Assembly: GCF_004127445.1 (NCBI RefSeq)
Contig: NZ_QEXM01000017.1
Span: 1 to 64,000 of the forward strand
Direction: 5' to 3'
Source: Streptomyces alfalfae
Lineage (GTDB): Bacteria > Actinomycetota > Actinomycetes > Streptomycetales > Streptomycetaceae
Length of the DNA stretch: 64,000 nucleotides
The notes under the pieces are model-generated. The model worked only from the letters and a program-made list of their open reading frames with translations. It had not been told where the DNA came from and made no database searches. Positions 1 through 17,188 of the stretch are shown piece after piece. Position 1 is the stretch's first letter; every line of letters begins with the position of its first letter. A program made the translations under genes and the position numbers.

Positions 1-196
1 CCTGGGGAAGGTCGGCGAGACGGGGTCTCGGGAAATGCTGGGTGGACCCGTACCCGCGTGGCGAACGCAGATCGTGTACGGATCCGAGGTGCCGGACGGG
101 AGCGGAAGAGAGGGCCCGCTGGTTCCCGTATCGGCGTCGAATCAAGTGAGGCCGCTGTCAGCCGCTCGAAGAGGGCCCGCGGTTCTCGCAGAGGCT

Positions 197-463
197 TCAG
201 CCCTTGAGGGACGCGGCCTTCGTCGCAAGCGCCGACTTCTTGTTGGCGGCCTGGTTCTTGTGGATGACACCCTTGGAGACGGCCTTGTCCAGCTGACGCG
301 TGGCCTCACGCGTGAGCTCGGCGGCCTTCTGGGCGTCACCGGCGGCAACGGCCTCGCGGGCCTTGCGGATCGCGGTCTTCAGGGAAGACTTGACCGCCTT
401 GTTGCGCTGACGCGCCTTCTCGTTGGTCTTGATCCGCTTGATCTGGGACTTGATGTTCGCCAC
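197..463 (-). CDS. rpsT: 30S ribosomal protein S20
   Basis: Encodes an 88-residue S20, the primary binding protein of the 16S rRNA 5' domain in the small ribosomal subunit. The protein opens [11 protein letters not shown], is rich in Lys, Arg and Ala, and has the expected length and all-helical character ([17 protein letters not shown]). It diverges from lepA across about 220 bp, the usual arrangement in streptomycetes. The ATG at 463 is the only start giving the standard N-terminus. A tandem 11-bp duplication (484-505) lies in its probable 5' leader. S20 represses its own translation in other bacteria, but nothing here proves that. Confidence 0.97.
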   Translation of the reverse strand: MANIKSQIKRIKTNEKARQRNKAVKSSLKTAIRKAREAVAAGDAQKAAELTREATRQLDKAVSKGVIHKNQAANKKSALATKAASLKG

Positions 464-483
464 GAAAGAGCCTTTTCAGGTTC

Positions 484-505
484 AGGTACTGCAGAGGTAC
501 TGCAG
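484..505. repeat. Tandem 11-bp duplication upstream of rpsT
   Basis: Two perfect head-to-tail copies of AGGTACTGCAG (484-494 and 495-505) lie 21 to 42 nt upstream of the rpsT start codon, so probably inside its mRNA leader. Each copy contains the palindrome CTGCAG. The function is unknown. Confidence 0.85.
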
Positions 506-681
506 ATGAGTGTTATGACACGCGCCTCGATGCTTTGAGAGGGCTACGAGACACAGCTGTCCACGGTATCAGTCACCCTCCGACCGGCCCAAACCGAGCG
601 CAGTGCGCCACCCATGGGACGATGGAGGCTACGTATAGATCCGACCCGAGGCGACAGGCGCCTCAAGAGACAGGACCCTGC

Positions 682-2553
<1,872 letters not shown>

Positions 2554-2584
2554 TTACGCGGACGCGGCCCGGCCGCTGCCGCTC

Positions 2585-2612
2585 GGGCCCGGTGCGCACG
2601 CGCACCGGGCCC
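2585..2612 (+). terminator. Hairpin downstream of lepA
   Basis: Perfect inverted repeat of 13 nt (GGGCCCGGTGCGC at 2585-2597 and its complement at 2600-2612), 31 nt after the lepA stop. There is no T tract, which is normal for streptomycete terminators. It separates lepA from the acyl-CoA ligase gene. Confidence 0.7.
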
Positions 2613-2812
2613 GCGGCGTGTCACGGGGGCCGGCTCGTTCCGTTCGGGTGTCTGGAGGAAGTGACAGGCAGATGCCTCTTACGCGCTGGCCTTCGGCGTT
2701 CTACTCTGATCACCACTCGTAGGTTACTCGCAAGTTAAACAAGTAGCCGGCAGGGACGTAAGAAGCAGCCAACCAGCCAGTTCGCCGCACTGACGTGGGC
2801 CCGGAGGATGTC

Positions 2813-4702
<1,890 letters not shown>

Positions 4703-4714
4703 GCGCCGCACGCG

Positions 4715-4738
4715 GGGGCGCCTTCGGTCAGGCGCCCC
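4715..4738. terminator. Shared hairpin between converging genes
   Basis: Perfect 8-bp stem GGGGCGCC (4715-4722) and GGCGCCCC (4731-4738) around an 8-nt loop. The stop codon of the minus-strand response regulator lies in the loop. It is placed to end transcription from both directions. Confidence 0.65.
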
Positions 4739-5312
4739 GTCCGCGGCGCATCTCCCGCACCAGCTCCTCCATGTGCGTCACGTGGCGGCGCAGTTCGAGG
4801 ACGTCCTGGAGGCTGCTCGCCGCCATGTGGCTCTCGATCGCGGAGAGACGCGCGGCCAGCTCGTCGAACTGGCGCTGCTCGCGTGCGAGTATCCGCTCCA
4901 ACTGGCGGTTCTTGCGGTGCAGTTCGAGGAAGACGGTGACCTTGGCGCGCAGCACCCACGGGTCGAAGGGCTTGGTGAGGTAGTCGGCGGCGCCCGTGGC
5001 GTACCCGCGGAAGGCGTAGCCCGCGTCGTTGTCGGTGCCCGTCAGGAAGATGATGGGCACGTCCTTGGTCTGGTCGAGGCGCTTGATGTTCGTCGCCGTC
5101 TCGAAGCCGTCCATGCCGGGCATCCGGACGTCCAGGAGGATCACGGCGAAGCGCTGCCGGAGGATGGCCTTCATCGCCTCCTCCCCGGAACGGGCCCGCA
5201 CCAGCGGCTCGTTCAGGGACCCCAGGACTGCTTCGAGTGCCATCAGGTTGTCCTCCATGTCGTCGACCAGGAGGATGCTCGCGCGGTGGTCGGTCATGGA
5301 TTCTGCGCTCAT
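4728..5312 (-). CDS. Response regulator with C-terminal coiled coil
   Basis: Protein of 194 residues with an N-terminal receiver domain (about 12-128). It has the acidic pair VDDMED (17-18), the phospho-acceptor Asp61 in LLDVRMPGMDG and the KPF lysine motif. No DNA-binding or enzymatic domain follows. The remainder is a charged helix (LERILAREQRQFDELAARL) that looks like a coiled coil. The gene starts 11 nt after the stop of the hybrid kinase, so the two are surely co-transcribed and probably partners. Start: ATG at 5312 lies nine nt after GAGG. ATG at 5318 is possible but crowds that site, and ATG at 5297 is also in frame. Confidence 0.9.
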   Translation of the reverse strand: MSAESMTDHRASILLVDDMEDNLMALEAVLGSLNEPLVRARSGEEAMKAILRQRFAVILLDVRMPGMDGFETATNIKRLDQTKDVPIIFLTGTDNDAGYAFRGYATGAADYLTKPFDPWVLRAKVTVFLELHRKNRQLERILAREQRQFDELAARLSAIESHMAASSLQDVLELRRHVTHMEELVREMRRGRGA

Positions 5313-5323
5313 GGTCATGTGCC

Positions 5324-9562
<4,239 letters not shown>

Positions 9563-9664
9563 AACGGCCCACTTCGGTAACTCGGTGCTTATGAGCGCGG
9601 CCAGTCTGTCACTCTGTCGGTGTCGCCTGAGGCGTATTCGCCCGAACTGCTCAGGAGCCGCACC

Positions 9665-11581
9665 GTGGGGTCCATTCCGACGCAACGGGAGACCGTGTTC
9701 CGCGCCTCCGCCGAGGACCCGGACCGTCCCGGGCCACCGGCGGTGGTGCGGACGTCGCTGCCGGGGAACTCCCTGGCCCCGGCGGCCGCACGAAGGTTTG
9801 TGCGCGCGGCCCTCGCCGACTGGGCCGAGCTGGGCGTGCCCGCGGCGGCCGGTGTGGACAGCCGTCTCGCCGACGACGCGGTCCTCATCGTCAGCGAACT
9901 GGCGACCAACGCCGTCGTCCACGCGGGCACCGACGTCGAACTGCTGTGCCGCCTCGACGAGGCGCAGCCCGGCGAGGAGACCGAGACCCTCGTCATCGAG
10001 GTGTCCGACCACCACCCGGCCCGCGCCGTCCGCGGCGAGCAGGACCAGCGCCCGGCCGGCATCCCCGAGTACGGCCGCGGTCTCCAGCTCGTCGCCAGCC
10101 TCGCCGAGGCCTGGGGCATCACCTACCGCACGGGCGCCAAGAGCGTCTGGGCCAGGCTGCCCGTCGACGGCGCCGCGGCAGGCAAGGGCATCGAGGCGTA
10201 CGCGGCCGACCAGGCGCTCCAGCGCGGTCTGCGCGCCGTCGAGATCCTCGCCCCGCTGCCCAAGCGGATCTCCCATGACACGGAGTGGGTCAACCGCGGG
10301 GCGCTGAGCTTCCTCGCCGAGGCGTCCGACCTCCTCGCCGGGCAGTTCGACGAGGACCTGGTGGCCGCGCTCGCGGGCCAGCTCCTCGTGCCGCGGCTCG
10401 CCGACTGGTGCGCGGTCTGGCTCGACGACGCCTCCGAGGGCCCGGTCCACCCGGCGTCCGGCTCCCTCGCGATGCGGCTCGCGCGCGTCTGGCACACCAG
10501 CGAGAGCCGGATAGAGGAGCTGCGCCGCGTCCTGGACAAGGACCCGCCCCGGCTGCCCGCCGCGGCGGGTTCCGGCGCGTACCCCGTCGACTGGCCGGGC
10601 GCCGCCCTGCCGGACGACAGCTCCGGCGCCGCGCTCGCGTACCGGCTCACCGTGGGCGGGCGCACCCTCGGCATGCTGGTGATCGGCAGGTCGGGCCTGG
10701 TGCGCTTCCCCGACGAGGTCACCGGCCTGGTCGAGGACTTCAGCCGCCGCGTCGCCCTCGCGATCAGCACGGCCAGGCGGTACCAGCGCCAGGCCAACAT
10801 CAGCCAGGTGCTCCAGCGCGGCCTCCTGCCGAGCAAGGTCGCGGAGATCCCCGGCATGGTCAGCGGCGTGGTGTACGAACCACGGGACAAGGGCGGGCCG
10901 GGCGGCGACTTCTACGACCTCTTCCAGGCCGGCGACGGACGCTGGTGCTTCGCGCTCGGCGACGTCCAGGGCAAGGGGCCCGAGGCCGCCGTCGTCATCG
11001 GCCTCGCCCGCCCCTGGCTGCGCCTGCTCTCCCGCGAGGGGTACGCGGTCACCGAGGTACTCGACCGCCTCAACCGGCTCCTCCTCGACGACGCCACCGA
11101 GGCCTCCGACGCGGCCGCCGCGGTCGTCGCCGTCGCGGGCGGCCAGGGAGTGCCTGCCGACGGACCCACCGCGCGCTTCCTCTCCCTGCTCTACGGAGAG
11201 CTCGTGCCGTACGACGGCGGCGTCCGCTGCACCATCGCGTGCGCGGGGCATCCGCTGCCGCTCCTGCTCGGCCCCGAGGGGAAGGTGCGGGTGGCGGCGG
11301 CCCCGCAGATGCTGCTCGGGGTCTTCGACGACGAGACGTACACGAGCGAGACCTTCGACCTGCTGACCGGCGACACCCTCCTGTGCGTCACCGACGGCGT
11401 GACCGAGCGGCGCTCGGGGCGGCTCCAGTTCGACGACGGCGACGGCCTCGCGCGGGCCCTCGCCGACTGCGCCGGGCTCGACGCGGAGCTGGTGGCGGAG
11501 CGGATCAGACGGCTCGTGCACGAGTTCTCCGACCGGCCGCCGGACGACGATCTGGCGGTGCTGGTGCTCCAGGCGCGGTGA
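9665..11581 (+). CDS. PP2C-family (SpoIIE-type) serine phosphatase with ATPase and GAF domains
   Basis: Regulatory protein of 638 residues. The N-terminal segment (about 55-185) looks like an anti-sigma-factor-type histidine kinase ATPase: [19 protein letters not shown], then a glycine-rich box near [14 protein letters not shown]-like middle part follows. The C-terminal PP2C/SpoIIE domain begins near GGDFYDLF, carries the metal-binding Asp residues and ends in [10 protein letters not shown]. Such proteins normally dephosphorylate anti-sigma-factor antagonists in partner-switching stress circuits; no sigma factor gene lies nearby. Start: AGGAG at 9653-9657 lies seven nt before the GTG at 9665, better than the GTG at 9620. 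It diverges from the hybrid kinase. Confidence 0.9.
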   Translation: MGSIPTQRETVFRASAEDPDRPGPPAVVRTSLPGNSLAPAAARRFVRAALADWAELGVPAAAGVDSRLADDAVLIVSELATNAVVHAGTDVELLCRLDEAQPGEETETLVIEVSDHHPARAVRGEQDQRPAGIPEYGRGLQLVASLAEAWGITYRTGAKSVWARLPVDGAAAGKGIEAYAADQALQRGLRAVEILAPLPKRISHDTEWVNRGALSFLAEASDLLAGQFDEDLVAALAGQLLVPRLADWCAVWLDDASEGPVHPASGSLAMRLARVWHTSESRIEELRRVLDKDPPRLPAAAGSGAYPVDWPGAALPDDSSGAALAYRLTVGGRTLGMLVIGRSGLVRFPDEVTGLVEDFSRRVALAISTARRYQRQANISQVLQRGLLPSKVAEIPGMVSGVVYEPRDKGGPGGDFYDLFQAGDGRWCFALGDVQGKGPEAAVVIGLARPWLRLLSREGYAVTEVLDRLNRLLLDDATEASDAAAAVVAVAGGQGVPADGPTARFLSLLYGELVPYDGGVRCTIACAGHPLPLLLGPEGKVRVAAAPQMLLGVFDDETYTSETFDLLTGDTLLCVTDGVTERRSGRLQFDDGDGLARALADCAGLDAELVAERIRRLVHEFSDRPPDDDLAVLVLQAR

Positions 11582-11646
11582 GGTGCGTTCGGTGCGGTGA
11601 AACCGTCCGGCGCGGTGCGGGCGTCCGGTGCGGGACAATCGTTTAC

Positions 11647-12879
11647 ATGCCTTCCGCACTGCCCGATGGTGAGCCCATGCCCGAGGACGGGACGCTGCCC
11701 GCGTCCGCCCTGGACGGCGCGGCCTCCCGCCCGCTCGGCTTCTACCTGCACGTCCCGTACTGCGCCACGCGCTGCGGCTACTGCGACTTCAACACCTACA
11801 CCGCGACCGAGCTGCGCGGCTCCGGCGGTGTGCTCGCCTCCCGCGACAACTACGCCGAGACCCTGGCCGACGAGGTGCGGCTCGCCCGCAAGGTCCTCGG
11901 CGACGACCCGCGGCCCGTGCGGACCGTCTTCGTCGGCGGCGGCACCCCGACGCTGCTCGCCGCGAGTGACCTCGTACGGATGCTGGACGCCGTACGGCAG
12001 GAGTTCGGGCTCGCCGACGACGCGGAGGTGACGACCGAGGCGAACCCGGAGTCGGTCGACGCGGCGTACCTCGCCGAGCTGCGGGAGGGCGGCTTCAACC
12101 GCGTCTCCTTCGGCATGCAGAGCGCGAAGCAGCACGTCCTGAAGGTGCTCGACCGCACGCACACGCCGGGGCGGCCCGAGCGTTGCGTGGCCGAGGCGCG
12201 GGCGGCCGGGTTCGACCACGTCAACCTCGACCTGATCTACGGCACGCCGGGCGAGTCCGACGCCGACTGGCGCGCCACGCTCGACGCGGCGCTCGGGGCC
12301 GGGCCCGACCACATCAGTGCCTACGCGCTGATCGTCGAGGAGGGCACACAGCTCGCGCGGCGCATCCGCCGCGGCGAGGTCCCGATGACGGACGACGACG
12401 TGCACGCGGACCGGTACCTCATCGCCGACGAGGTGCTCGGGGGCGCGGGCTTCGACTGGTACGAGGTCTCCAACTGGGCCACGTCCGCCGCGGGCCGGTG
12501 CCTGCACAACGAGCTGTACTGGCGCGGGGCCGACTGGTGGGGCGCCGGGCCCGGCGCGCACAGCCACGTCGGGGGCGTGCGGTGGTGGAACGTGAAGCAC
12601 CCCGGGGCGTACGCGGCGGCTCTGGCGGAGGGGCGCTCGCCCGGGGCCGGGCGGGAGGTCCTCTCCGCCGAGGACCGCCGGGTCGAGCGCGTCCTCCTGG
12701 AACTCCGCCTCCGGGACGGCTGCCCGCTGTCCCTCCTCCGCGAGGCGGGGCTCGCCGCGGCGGGGCGTGCGCTGTCCGACGGTCTGCTGGCTCCCGAGCC
12801 CTATGCGGAGGGCCGCGCGGTGCTGACCCTGCGGGGGCGGCTTCTCGCGGACGCGGTCGTACGGGATCTGGTGGACTAG
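11647..12879 (+). CDS. hemW: Radical SAM heme chaperone HemW
   Basis: Protein of 410 residues related to oxygen-independent coproporphyrinogen III oxidase. It has the radical SAM cluster motif CATRCGYC (Cys39, Cys43, Cys46), GGGTPTLL and the HemW C-terminal domain. HemW proteins are heme chaperones and generally lack true oxidase activity; older annotations call them HemN. The ATG at 11647 has no clear ribosome-binding site, and an in-frame ATG lies 10 codons later. It follows the phosphatase gene by 65 bp. Confidence 0.92.
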   Translation: MPSALPDGEPMPEDGTLPASALDGAASRPLGFYLHVPYCATRCGYCDFNTYTATELRGSGGVLASRDNYAETLADEVRLARKVLGDDPRPVRTVFVGGGTPTLLAASDLVRMLDAVRQEFGLADDAEVTTEANPESVDAAYLAELREGGFNRVSFGMQSAKQHVLKVLDRTHTPGRPERCVAEARAAGFDHVNLDLIYGTPGESDADWRATLDAALGAGPDHISAYALIVEEGTQLARRIRRGEVPMTDDDVHADRYLIADEVLGGAGFDWYEVSNWATSAAGRCLHNELYWRGADWWGAGPGAHSHVGGVRWWNVKHPGAYAAALAEGRSPGAGREVLSAEDRRVERVLLELRLRDGCPLSLLREAGLAAAGRALSDGLLAPEPYAEGRAVLTLRGRLLADAVVRDLVD

Positions 12880-12891
12880 CCCGTCGCGCTG

Positions 12892-12907
12892 CCGCCGGCT
12901 CCGGCGG
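12892..12907. terminator. Possible hairpin between converging genes
   Basis: Short perfect inverted repeat CCGCCGG (12892-12898) and CCGGCGG (12901-12907) just after hemW, in the 129-bp gap to the converging DUF3097 gene. The rest of the gap is unusually rich in CCGG-type words and could form further structure. Weak evidence. Confidence 0.4.
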
Positions 12908-13008
12908 GCCTGCGGCCGGTTCACCCACCCGTCACCCCGCGGCGGGCCGCCCGGTTCCCGGCTTCGCCGCCGGCGCCGGCCGGCTGGGAAAGCACGCCGC
13001 CGCAGGTC

Positions 13009-13842
13009 CTAGGCCCCCGGGCCGGGCGTCGTCACGAAGTCGATCAGTTCCTCCACCCTGCCCAGGAGCGCCGGCTCCAGGTCCCGGTAGCTGCGGACCG
13101 AGCCCAGGATCCGCTGCCAGGCCGCGCCCGTGTTCGCGGGCCAGCCCAGGGCCTCGCAGACGCCCGACTTCCAGTCCTGGCCCCGCGGCACCCGCGGCCA
13201 TGCCTCGATGCCCACCGAGGACGGCTTCACGGCCTCCCAGACGTCGATGTAGGGGTGGCCGACCACCAGGGCGTGCGCGGCGCCGACCTGCGCCGCGATG
13301 CGGGACTCCTTGGAGCCGGGGACCAGGTGGTCCACCAGGACGCCGAGGCGCGCGTCGGGGCCCGGCGCGAACTCCGCGACGATGCGGGGCAGGTCGTCGA
13401 TGCCCTCCAGGTACTCGACGACGACGCCCTCGACCCGCAGGTCCTCGCCCCACACCCGCTCCACGAGTTCCGCGTCGTGGCGGCCCTCCACGTAGATGCG
13501 CCCGGCGCGGGCGACCCTGGCGCGCGCCTGCGGGACGGCCACCGATCCCGATGCCGTACGGGAGGGCCGTACCGGAGCGGGCGCCGTCGCGGCCGGGCGG
13601 ACGAGCGTCACCGGCCTGCCCTCCAGGAGGAAGCCGCCGGGCTCCATCGGGAACACGCGGTGCTTGCCGAAGCGGTCCTCCAGCGTCACCGTCGGCCCCT
13701 GCGCCGTCTTCTCGCAGCGGATCACCGCCCCGCAGAACCCGGTGCGCGGCTCCTCGACCACGAGGCCGGCCTCGGCGGCCACCTCGGGCACGGGCTTCGG
13801 CTTCTTCCAGGGAGGGGTCAGGTCGGCGGAGTACTGGCGCAT
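13009..13842 (-). CDS. DUF3097 family protein
   Basis: Protein of 277 residues matching the actinobacterial DUF3097 family, whose function is not established. The N-terminus MRQYSADLTPPWKKPKPVPE is typical. A segment IYVEGRHDAELVERVWG with a later VLVDHLVPGSKESR recalls a TOPRIM-like fold (Glu early, DxD-like acidic pair later); that reading is inference. The ATG at 13842 is preferred over upstream in-frame codons because those overlap the neighbouring hydrolase and encode low-complexity Arg/Gly sequence. It lies 35 bp behind the metallo-hydrolase gene on the same strand, so the two are probably co-transcribed. Confidence 0.85.
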   Translation of the reverse strand: MRQYSADLTPPWKKPKPVPEVAAEAGLVVEEPRTGFCGAVIRCEKTAQGPTVTLEDRFGKHRVFPMEPGGFLLEGRPVTLVRPAATAPAPVRPSRTASGSVAVPQARARVARAGRIYVEGRHDAELVERVWGEDLRVEGVVVEYLEGIDDLPRIVAEFAPGPDARLGVLVDHLVPGSKESRIAAQVGAAHALVVGHPYIDVWEAVKPSSVGIEAWPRVPRGQDWKSGVCEALGWPANTGAAWQRILGSVRSYRDLEPALLGRVEELIDFVTTPGPGA

Positions 13843-13877
13843 TCCGCCGACGATAGGAAGAAGGGCGTCGACGGACC

Positions 13878-14618
13878 TCACGACACGCCGGGGCGAGCCG
13901 CCAGTGTGGCGCGCTGCGCACGGACAAAAGCCGCATCCACCACCGCACCGTGCCCCGGCACGTAGAGCGCGTCCTCGCCGCCGAGTTCCAGGAGCCGGTC
14001 CAGCGCCGCGGGCCACCGCCCGGGCGCCGCGTCCGGGCCCGCCTGCGGCTCGTCCGACTCCTCGACCAGATCACCGCAGAACACGACTTCGGGACCGCCG
14101 CCGGGACTCTTCACCAGGACCGCCAGGTCGTGCCCCGTGTGACCGGGACCGACGTTCGCGAGCAGGACCTCGACGCCGCCGCCGAGGTCCAGCGTCCACT
14201 CCCCGCACACCGCGTGCTCCGGTGCGCGCAGCAGATCGGCCGCCTCCGCCGCCGCGTCCGCGTCCAGGCCGTGCCGCACCGCGTCCGCGCGCAGCTCCTC
14301 GCGGCGGGCGAGGACCGTGTCGATGCCCGCGGCGGCGTACACCTGTACCCCCGCGAAGGCCGCCGCCCCGAAAACATGGTCGAAGTGGGGGTGGGTCAGC
14401 GCGAGATGCGTCACTCTGCGCCCGCCTCCGATGAGGTCCCTGGCCCGCGTCCGCAGCGCCGCGCCCTCCGCCAGGCTCGATCCCGCCTCCACCATGAGGG
14501 CCGCGTCGGTGCCGACCACGAGACCCGCCGTGCAGTCCCAGACGGGCAGGCGGACCCGCCCCGCGCGCGGCGCGAGCCGTTCCCAGCCCGCCGCTTCCCA
14601 TGCCGGCTCCACGTCCAT
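13878..14618 (-). CDS. Metallo-beta-lactamase-fold hydrolase
   Basis: Protein of 246 residues with the MBL metal-binding motif THPHFDHV (His76, His78, Asp80, His81), a later VGPGHTGHD histidine, FCGDLVEE and a final VPGHGAVV histidine. These are the usual dinuclear zinc ligands in order. The substrate is unknown; such stand-alone proteins include thioesterases, glyoxalase II-like enzymes and lactonases. It is first in a likely two-gene unit with the DUF3097 gene, and diverges from hrcA across the CIRCE region. Confidence 0.88.
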   Translation of the reverse strand: MDVEPAWEAAGWERLAPRAGRVRLPVWDCTAGLVVGTDAALMVEAGSSLAEGAALRTRARDLIGGGRRVTHLALTHPHFDHVFGAAAFAGVQVYAAAGIDTVLARREELRADAVRHGLDADAAAEAADLLRAPEHAVCGEWTLDLGGGVEVLLANVGPGHTGHDLAVLVKSPGGGPEVVFCGDLVEESDEPQAGPDAAPGRWPAALDRLLELGGEDALYVPGHGAVVDAAFVRAQRATLAARPGVS

Positions 14619-14708
14619 ACGGTGACGCTAGCCGCTGCGGGACGCCTCGGCAGAACGGGAGGGGTCCGGCCTTGCCGGGCCCGTACCCGACCGCCGTACA
14701 CTGGCCCT

Positions 14709-14738
14709 TTGACAGGCTGGCACTCACCCGCGTTGAGT
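14709..14738 (+). promoter_or_regulatory. Probable hrcA-dnaJ promoter
   Basis: A consensus -35 TTGACA (14709-14714) and a -10-like TTGAGT (14733-14738) are separated by 18 bp and lie about 45 bp before hrcA. The CIRCE operator sits across the spacer and -10 region, which is how HrcA repression works. Confidence 0.65.
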
Positions 14739-14743
14739 GCCAG
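14717..14743. promoter_or_regulatory. CIRCE heat-shock operator (HrcA binding site)
   Basis: Perfect inverted repeat CTGGCACTC (14717-14725), nine-nt spacer, GAGTGCCAG (14735-14743), matching the CIRCE consensus TTAGCACTC-N9-GAGTGCTAA with G+C-biased ends. Its place just before hrcA indicates autoregulation of the hrcA-dnaJ operon. Confidence 0.95.
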
Positions 14744-14784
14744 GCGGGGATCACGGCGGCGGATGACGGCTGGAGGTGTGCGCG

Positions 14785-15801
14785 ATGCTGAGTGAACGCA
14801 GGCTTGAGGTGCTGCGCGCCATCGTCCACGACTATGTCGGGACGGAGGAGCCGGTCGGCTCCAAGGCGCTCACCGAGCGGCACAGCCTCGGAGTCTCCCC
14901 GGCCACGGTCCGCAACGACATGGCGGCGCTGGAGGAGGAGGGGTTCATCGCCCAGCCCCACACCAGCGCGGGGCGCATCCCGACCGACAAGGGATACCGC
15001 CTCTTCGTCGACAAGCTCGCGGGCGTCAAGCCGATGACCGCGCCCGAGCGGCGCGCCATCCAGAACTTCCTCGACGGCGCCGTCGACCTCGACGACGTGG
15101 TGGGGCGCACGGTGCGGCTGCTCGCGCAGCTCACGCGGCAGGTCGCCGTGGTGCAGTACCCCTCGCTGACGCGTTCGACGGTGCGCCACGTGGAGCTGCT
15201 CTCGCTCGCTCCGGCGCGCCTGATGCTGGTCCTGATCACCGACACCGGCCGGGTCGAGCAGCGCATGATCGACTGCCCGGCGCCCTTCGGGGAGACCGCG
15301 CTCGCCGATCTGCGGGCACGGCTGAACAGCAGGGTCGCGGGGCGTCGCTTCGCGGACGTGCCACAGTTGGTGCAGGACCTGCCCGAGGCCTTCGAGACCG
15401 AGGACCGCGGTACGGTCGCCACCGTCCTCTCCACCCTCCTCGAAACACTCGTGGAGGAGACCGAAGAACGGCTGATGATCGGCGGCACCGCCAATCTCAC
15501 CCGCTTCGGACATGACTTTCCCCTCACCATCCGGCCCGTTCTCGAAGCCCTTGAGGAGCAGGTCGTGCTCCTCAAGTTGCTTGGTGAGGTGCAGGATTCG
15601 GGCATGGCCGTACGGATCGGTCATGAGAACGCCCATGAGGGGCTCAGCTCCACGTCCGTGGTCTCCGTCGGCTACGGTTCGGGCAGCGAGGCAGTCGCGA
15701 AACTAGGCGTGGTCGGACCGACCCGCATGGACTATCCGGGAACGATGGGAGCAGTACGCGCAGTGGCACGTTACGTCGGACAGATCCTGGCGGAGTCGTA
15801 G
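14785..15801 (+). CDS. hrcA: Heat-inducible transcription repressor HrcA
   Basis: Repressor of 338 residues that binds CIRCE and blocks chaperone gene transcription; heat and loss of GroEL support inactivate it. The winged helix is at the N-terminus ([16 protein letters not shown], then [18 protein letters not shown]). The GAF-like inserted domain and C-terminal region follow, ending near [26 protein letters not shown] sequence. GGAGG at 14772-14776 precedes the ATG at 14785. The stop codon is immediately followed by the dnaJ start, so the two are translationally coupled. Confidence 0.96.
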   Translation: MLSERRLEVLRAIVHDYVGTEEPVGSKALTERHSLGVSPATVRNDMAALEEEGFIAQPHTSAGRIPTDKGYRLFVDKLAGVKPMTAPERRAIQNFLDGAVDLDDVVGRTVRLLAQLTRQVAVVQYPSLTRSTVRHVELLSLAPARLMLVLITDTGRVEQRMIDCPAPFGETALADLRARLNSRVAGRRFADVPQLVQDLPEAFETEDRGTVATVLSTLLETLVEETEERLMIGGTANLTRFGHDFPLTIRPVLEALEEQVVLLKLLGEVQDSGMAVRIGHENAHEGLSSTSVVSVGYGSGSEAVAKLGVVGPTRMDYPGTMGAVRAVARYVGQILAES

Positions 15802-16938
15802 GTGGCCACGGACTACTACGCCGTACTCGGCGTGCGCCGCGACGCTTCCCAGGACGAGATCAAGAAGGCCTTCCGGAGGCTGGCGCGTGAGCTTCACCCG
15901 GACGTGAATCCGGATCCGAAGACTCAGGAGCGCTTCAAGGAGATCAACGCCGCCTACGAGGTGTTGTCGGACCCGCAGAAGAAGCAGGTCTACGACCTCG
16001 GCGGCGACCCGCTGTCCCAGGCGGGCGGCGGCGGAGCGGGCGGCTTCGGGGCCGGTGGCTTCGGCAACTTCTCCGACATCATGGACGCGTTCTTCGGCAC
16101 GGCGTCGCAGCGTGGCCCGCGGTCGCGCACGCGCCGCGGCCAGGACGCCATGATCCGCCTGGAGATCGACCTCGACGAGGCCGCCTTCGGCACCACCAAG
16201 GACATCCAGGTCGACACGGCGGTCGTCTGCACGACCTGCAGCGGGGAAGGCGCCGCTCCCGGCACGTCCGCGCAGACGTGTGACATGTGCCGCGGTCGCG
16301 GTGAGGTGTCGCAGGTCACGCGGTCCTTCCTGGGCCAGGTCATGACCTCGCGGCCCTGCCCGCAGTGCCAGGGCTTCGGCACGGTCGTGCCGACGCCGTG
16401 CCCCGAGTGCGCGGGCGACGGGCGTATCCGCTCGCGTCGGACGCTGACCGTCAAGATTCCGGCCGGTGTCGACAACGGCACGCGGATCCAGCTCGCGGGC
16501 GAGGGCGAGGTCGGGCCTGGCGGCGGTCCCGCCGGTGACCTCTACGTCGAGATCCACGAGCTGCCGCACTCCGTCTTCCAGCGGCGCGGCGACGATCTGC
16601 ACTGCACGGTGACGATCCCGATGACGGCGGCGTCGCTCGGCACGAAGGTGCCGCTGGAGACGCTGGACGGCCTGGAGGAGATCGACATCCGGCCCGGCAC
16701 GCAGTCGGGGCAGTCCGTCCCGCTGCACGGGCGCGGCATCACGCATCTGCGGGGCGGCGGCCGGGGTGACCTCATCGTGCACGTCGAGGTCCTGACGCCG
16801 ACGAAGCTCGACGCCGAGCAGGAGCGGCTCCTGCGGGAGCTGGCGCAGCTGCGCGGCGAGGAGCGGCCCACGGGGCAGTTCCAGCCGGGGCAGCAGGGGT
16901 TGTTCTCGCGGCTCAAGGACGCGTTCAACGGGCGGTAG
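15802..16938 (+). CDS. dnaJ: Molecular chaperone DnaJ
   Basis: Hsp40 co-chaperone of 378 residues that delivers substrates to DnaK and stimulates its ATPase. The J domain carries His32-Pro33-Asp34. A Gly/Phe-rich linker (about 75-92), four zinc-finger CxxCxGxG repeats starting at CTTCSGEG, and two C-terminal substrate-binding domains follow. The GTG at 15802 directly abuts the hrcA stop. This is the HrcA-linked DnaJ copy; actinomycetes usually keep another with dnaK-grpE. The operon ends in a strong hairpin. Confidence 0.96.
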   Translation: MATDYYAVLGVRRDASQDEIKKAFRRLARELHPDVNPDPKTQERFKEINAAYEVLSDPQKKQVYDLGGDPLSQAGGGGAGGFGAGGFGNFSDIMDAFFGTASQRGPRSRTRRGQDAMIRLEIDLDEAAFGTTKDIQVDTAVVCTTCSGEGAAPGTSAQTCDMCRGRGEVSQVTRSFLGQVMTSRPCPQCQGFGTVVPTPCPECAGDGRIRSRRTLTVKIPAGVDNGTRIQLAGEGEVGPGGGPAGDLYVEIHELPHSVFQRRGDDLHCTVTIPMTAASLGTKVPLETLDGLEEIDIRPGTQSGQSVPLHGRGITHLRGGGRGDLIVHVEVLTPTKLDAEQERLLRELAQLRGEERPTGQFQPGQQGLFSRLKDAFNGR

Positions 16939-16959
16939 CGCCTTGAGCGGCACGCCGGT

Positions 16960-16992
16960 GCCCCCGGGGCGGGATCTTCCCGTGCCGGGGGC
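16960..16992 (+). terminator. Terminator after the hrcA-dnaJ operon
   Basis: Stem of 15 bp with two imperfect positions (left arm 16960-16974, right arm 16978-16992), three-nt apparent loop, followed by TCTTGTCGTT. It is about 20 nt after the dnaJ stop and looks like an intrinsic terminator. Confidence 0.75.
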
Positions 16993-17023
16993 TCTTGTCG
17001 TTCGGCTGCGAGCGGTGGGGGTG

Positions 17024-17045
17024 GTCGCGCGGTTCCCCGCGCCCC
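17024..17045 (+). repeat. Dispersed intergenic repeat, copy 1
   Basis: Contains CGCGGTTCCCCGCGCCCC, a word that recurs between genes in many streptomycete genomes. An identical 22-nt copy lies at 27217-27238. It holds a small CGCGG/CCGCG inverted repeat and is not coding here. Confidence 0.7.
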
Positions 17046-17188
17046 TTCAGGGCCGACGGTGACTGCGCGAGCAACCCAGGAGTGCCCGCAGCCGCCGGCG
17101 GGGGGCGTGGGCAGACCGGTCGCGTACGCCGGGTGCGGCGTGCGGGGTGCGATGCGGTGCGGTTCATGGGGCGTGGCACGATGCGTGC

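Noticed and set aside
109..180. Two copies of AGAGGGCCCGC at 109-119 and 170-180 downstream of rpsT
   Set aside because: Short, G+C-rich and close to chance expectation; no hairpin with a clear terminator form was found, and no gene was recognised in 1-196.
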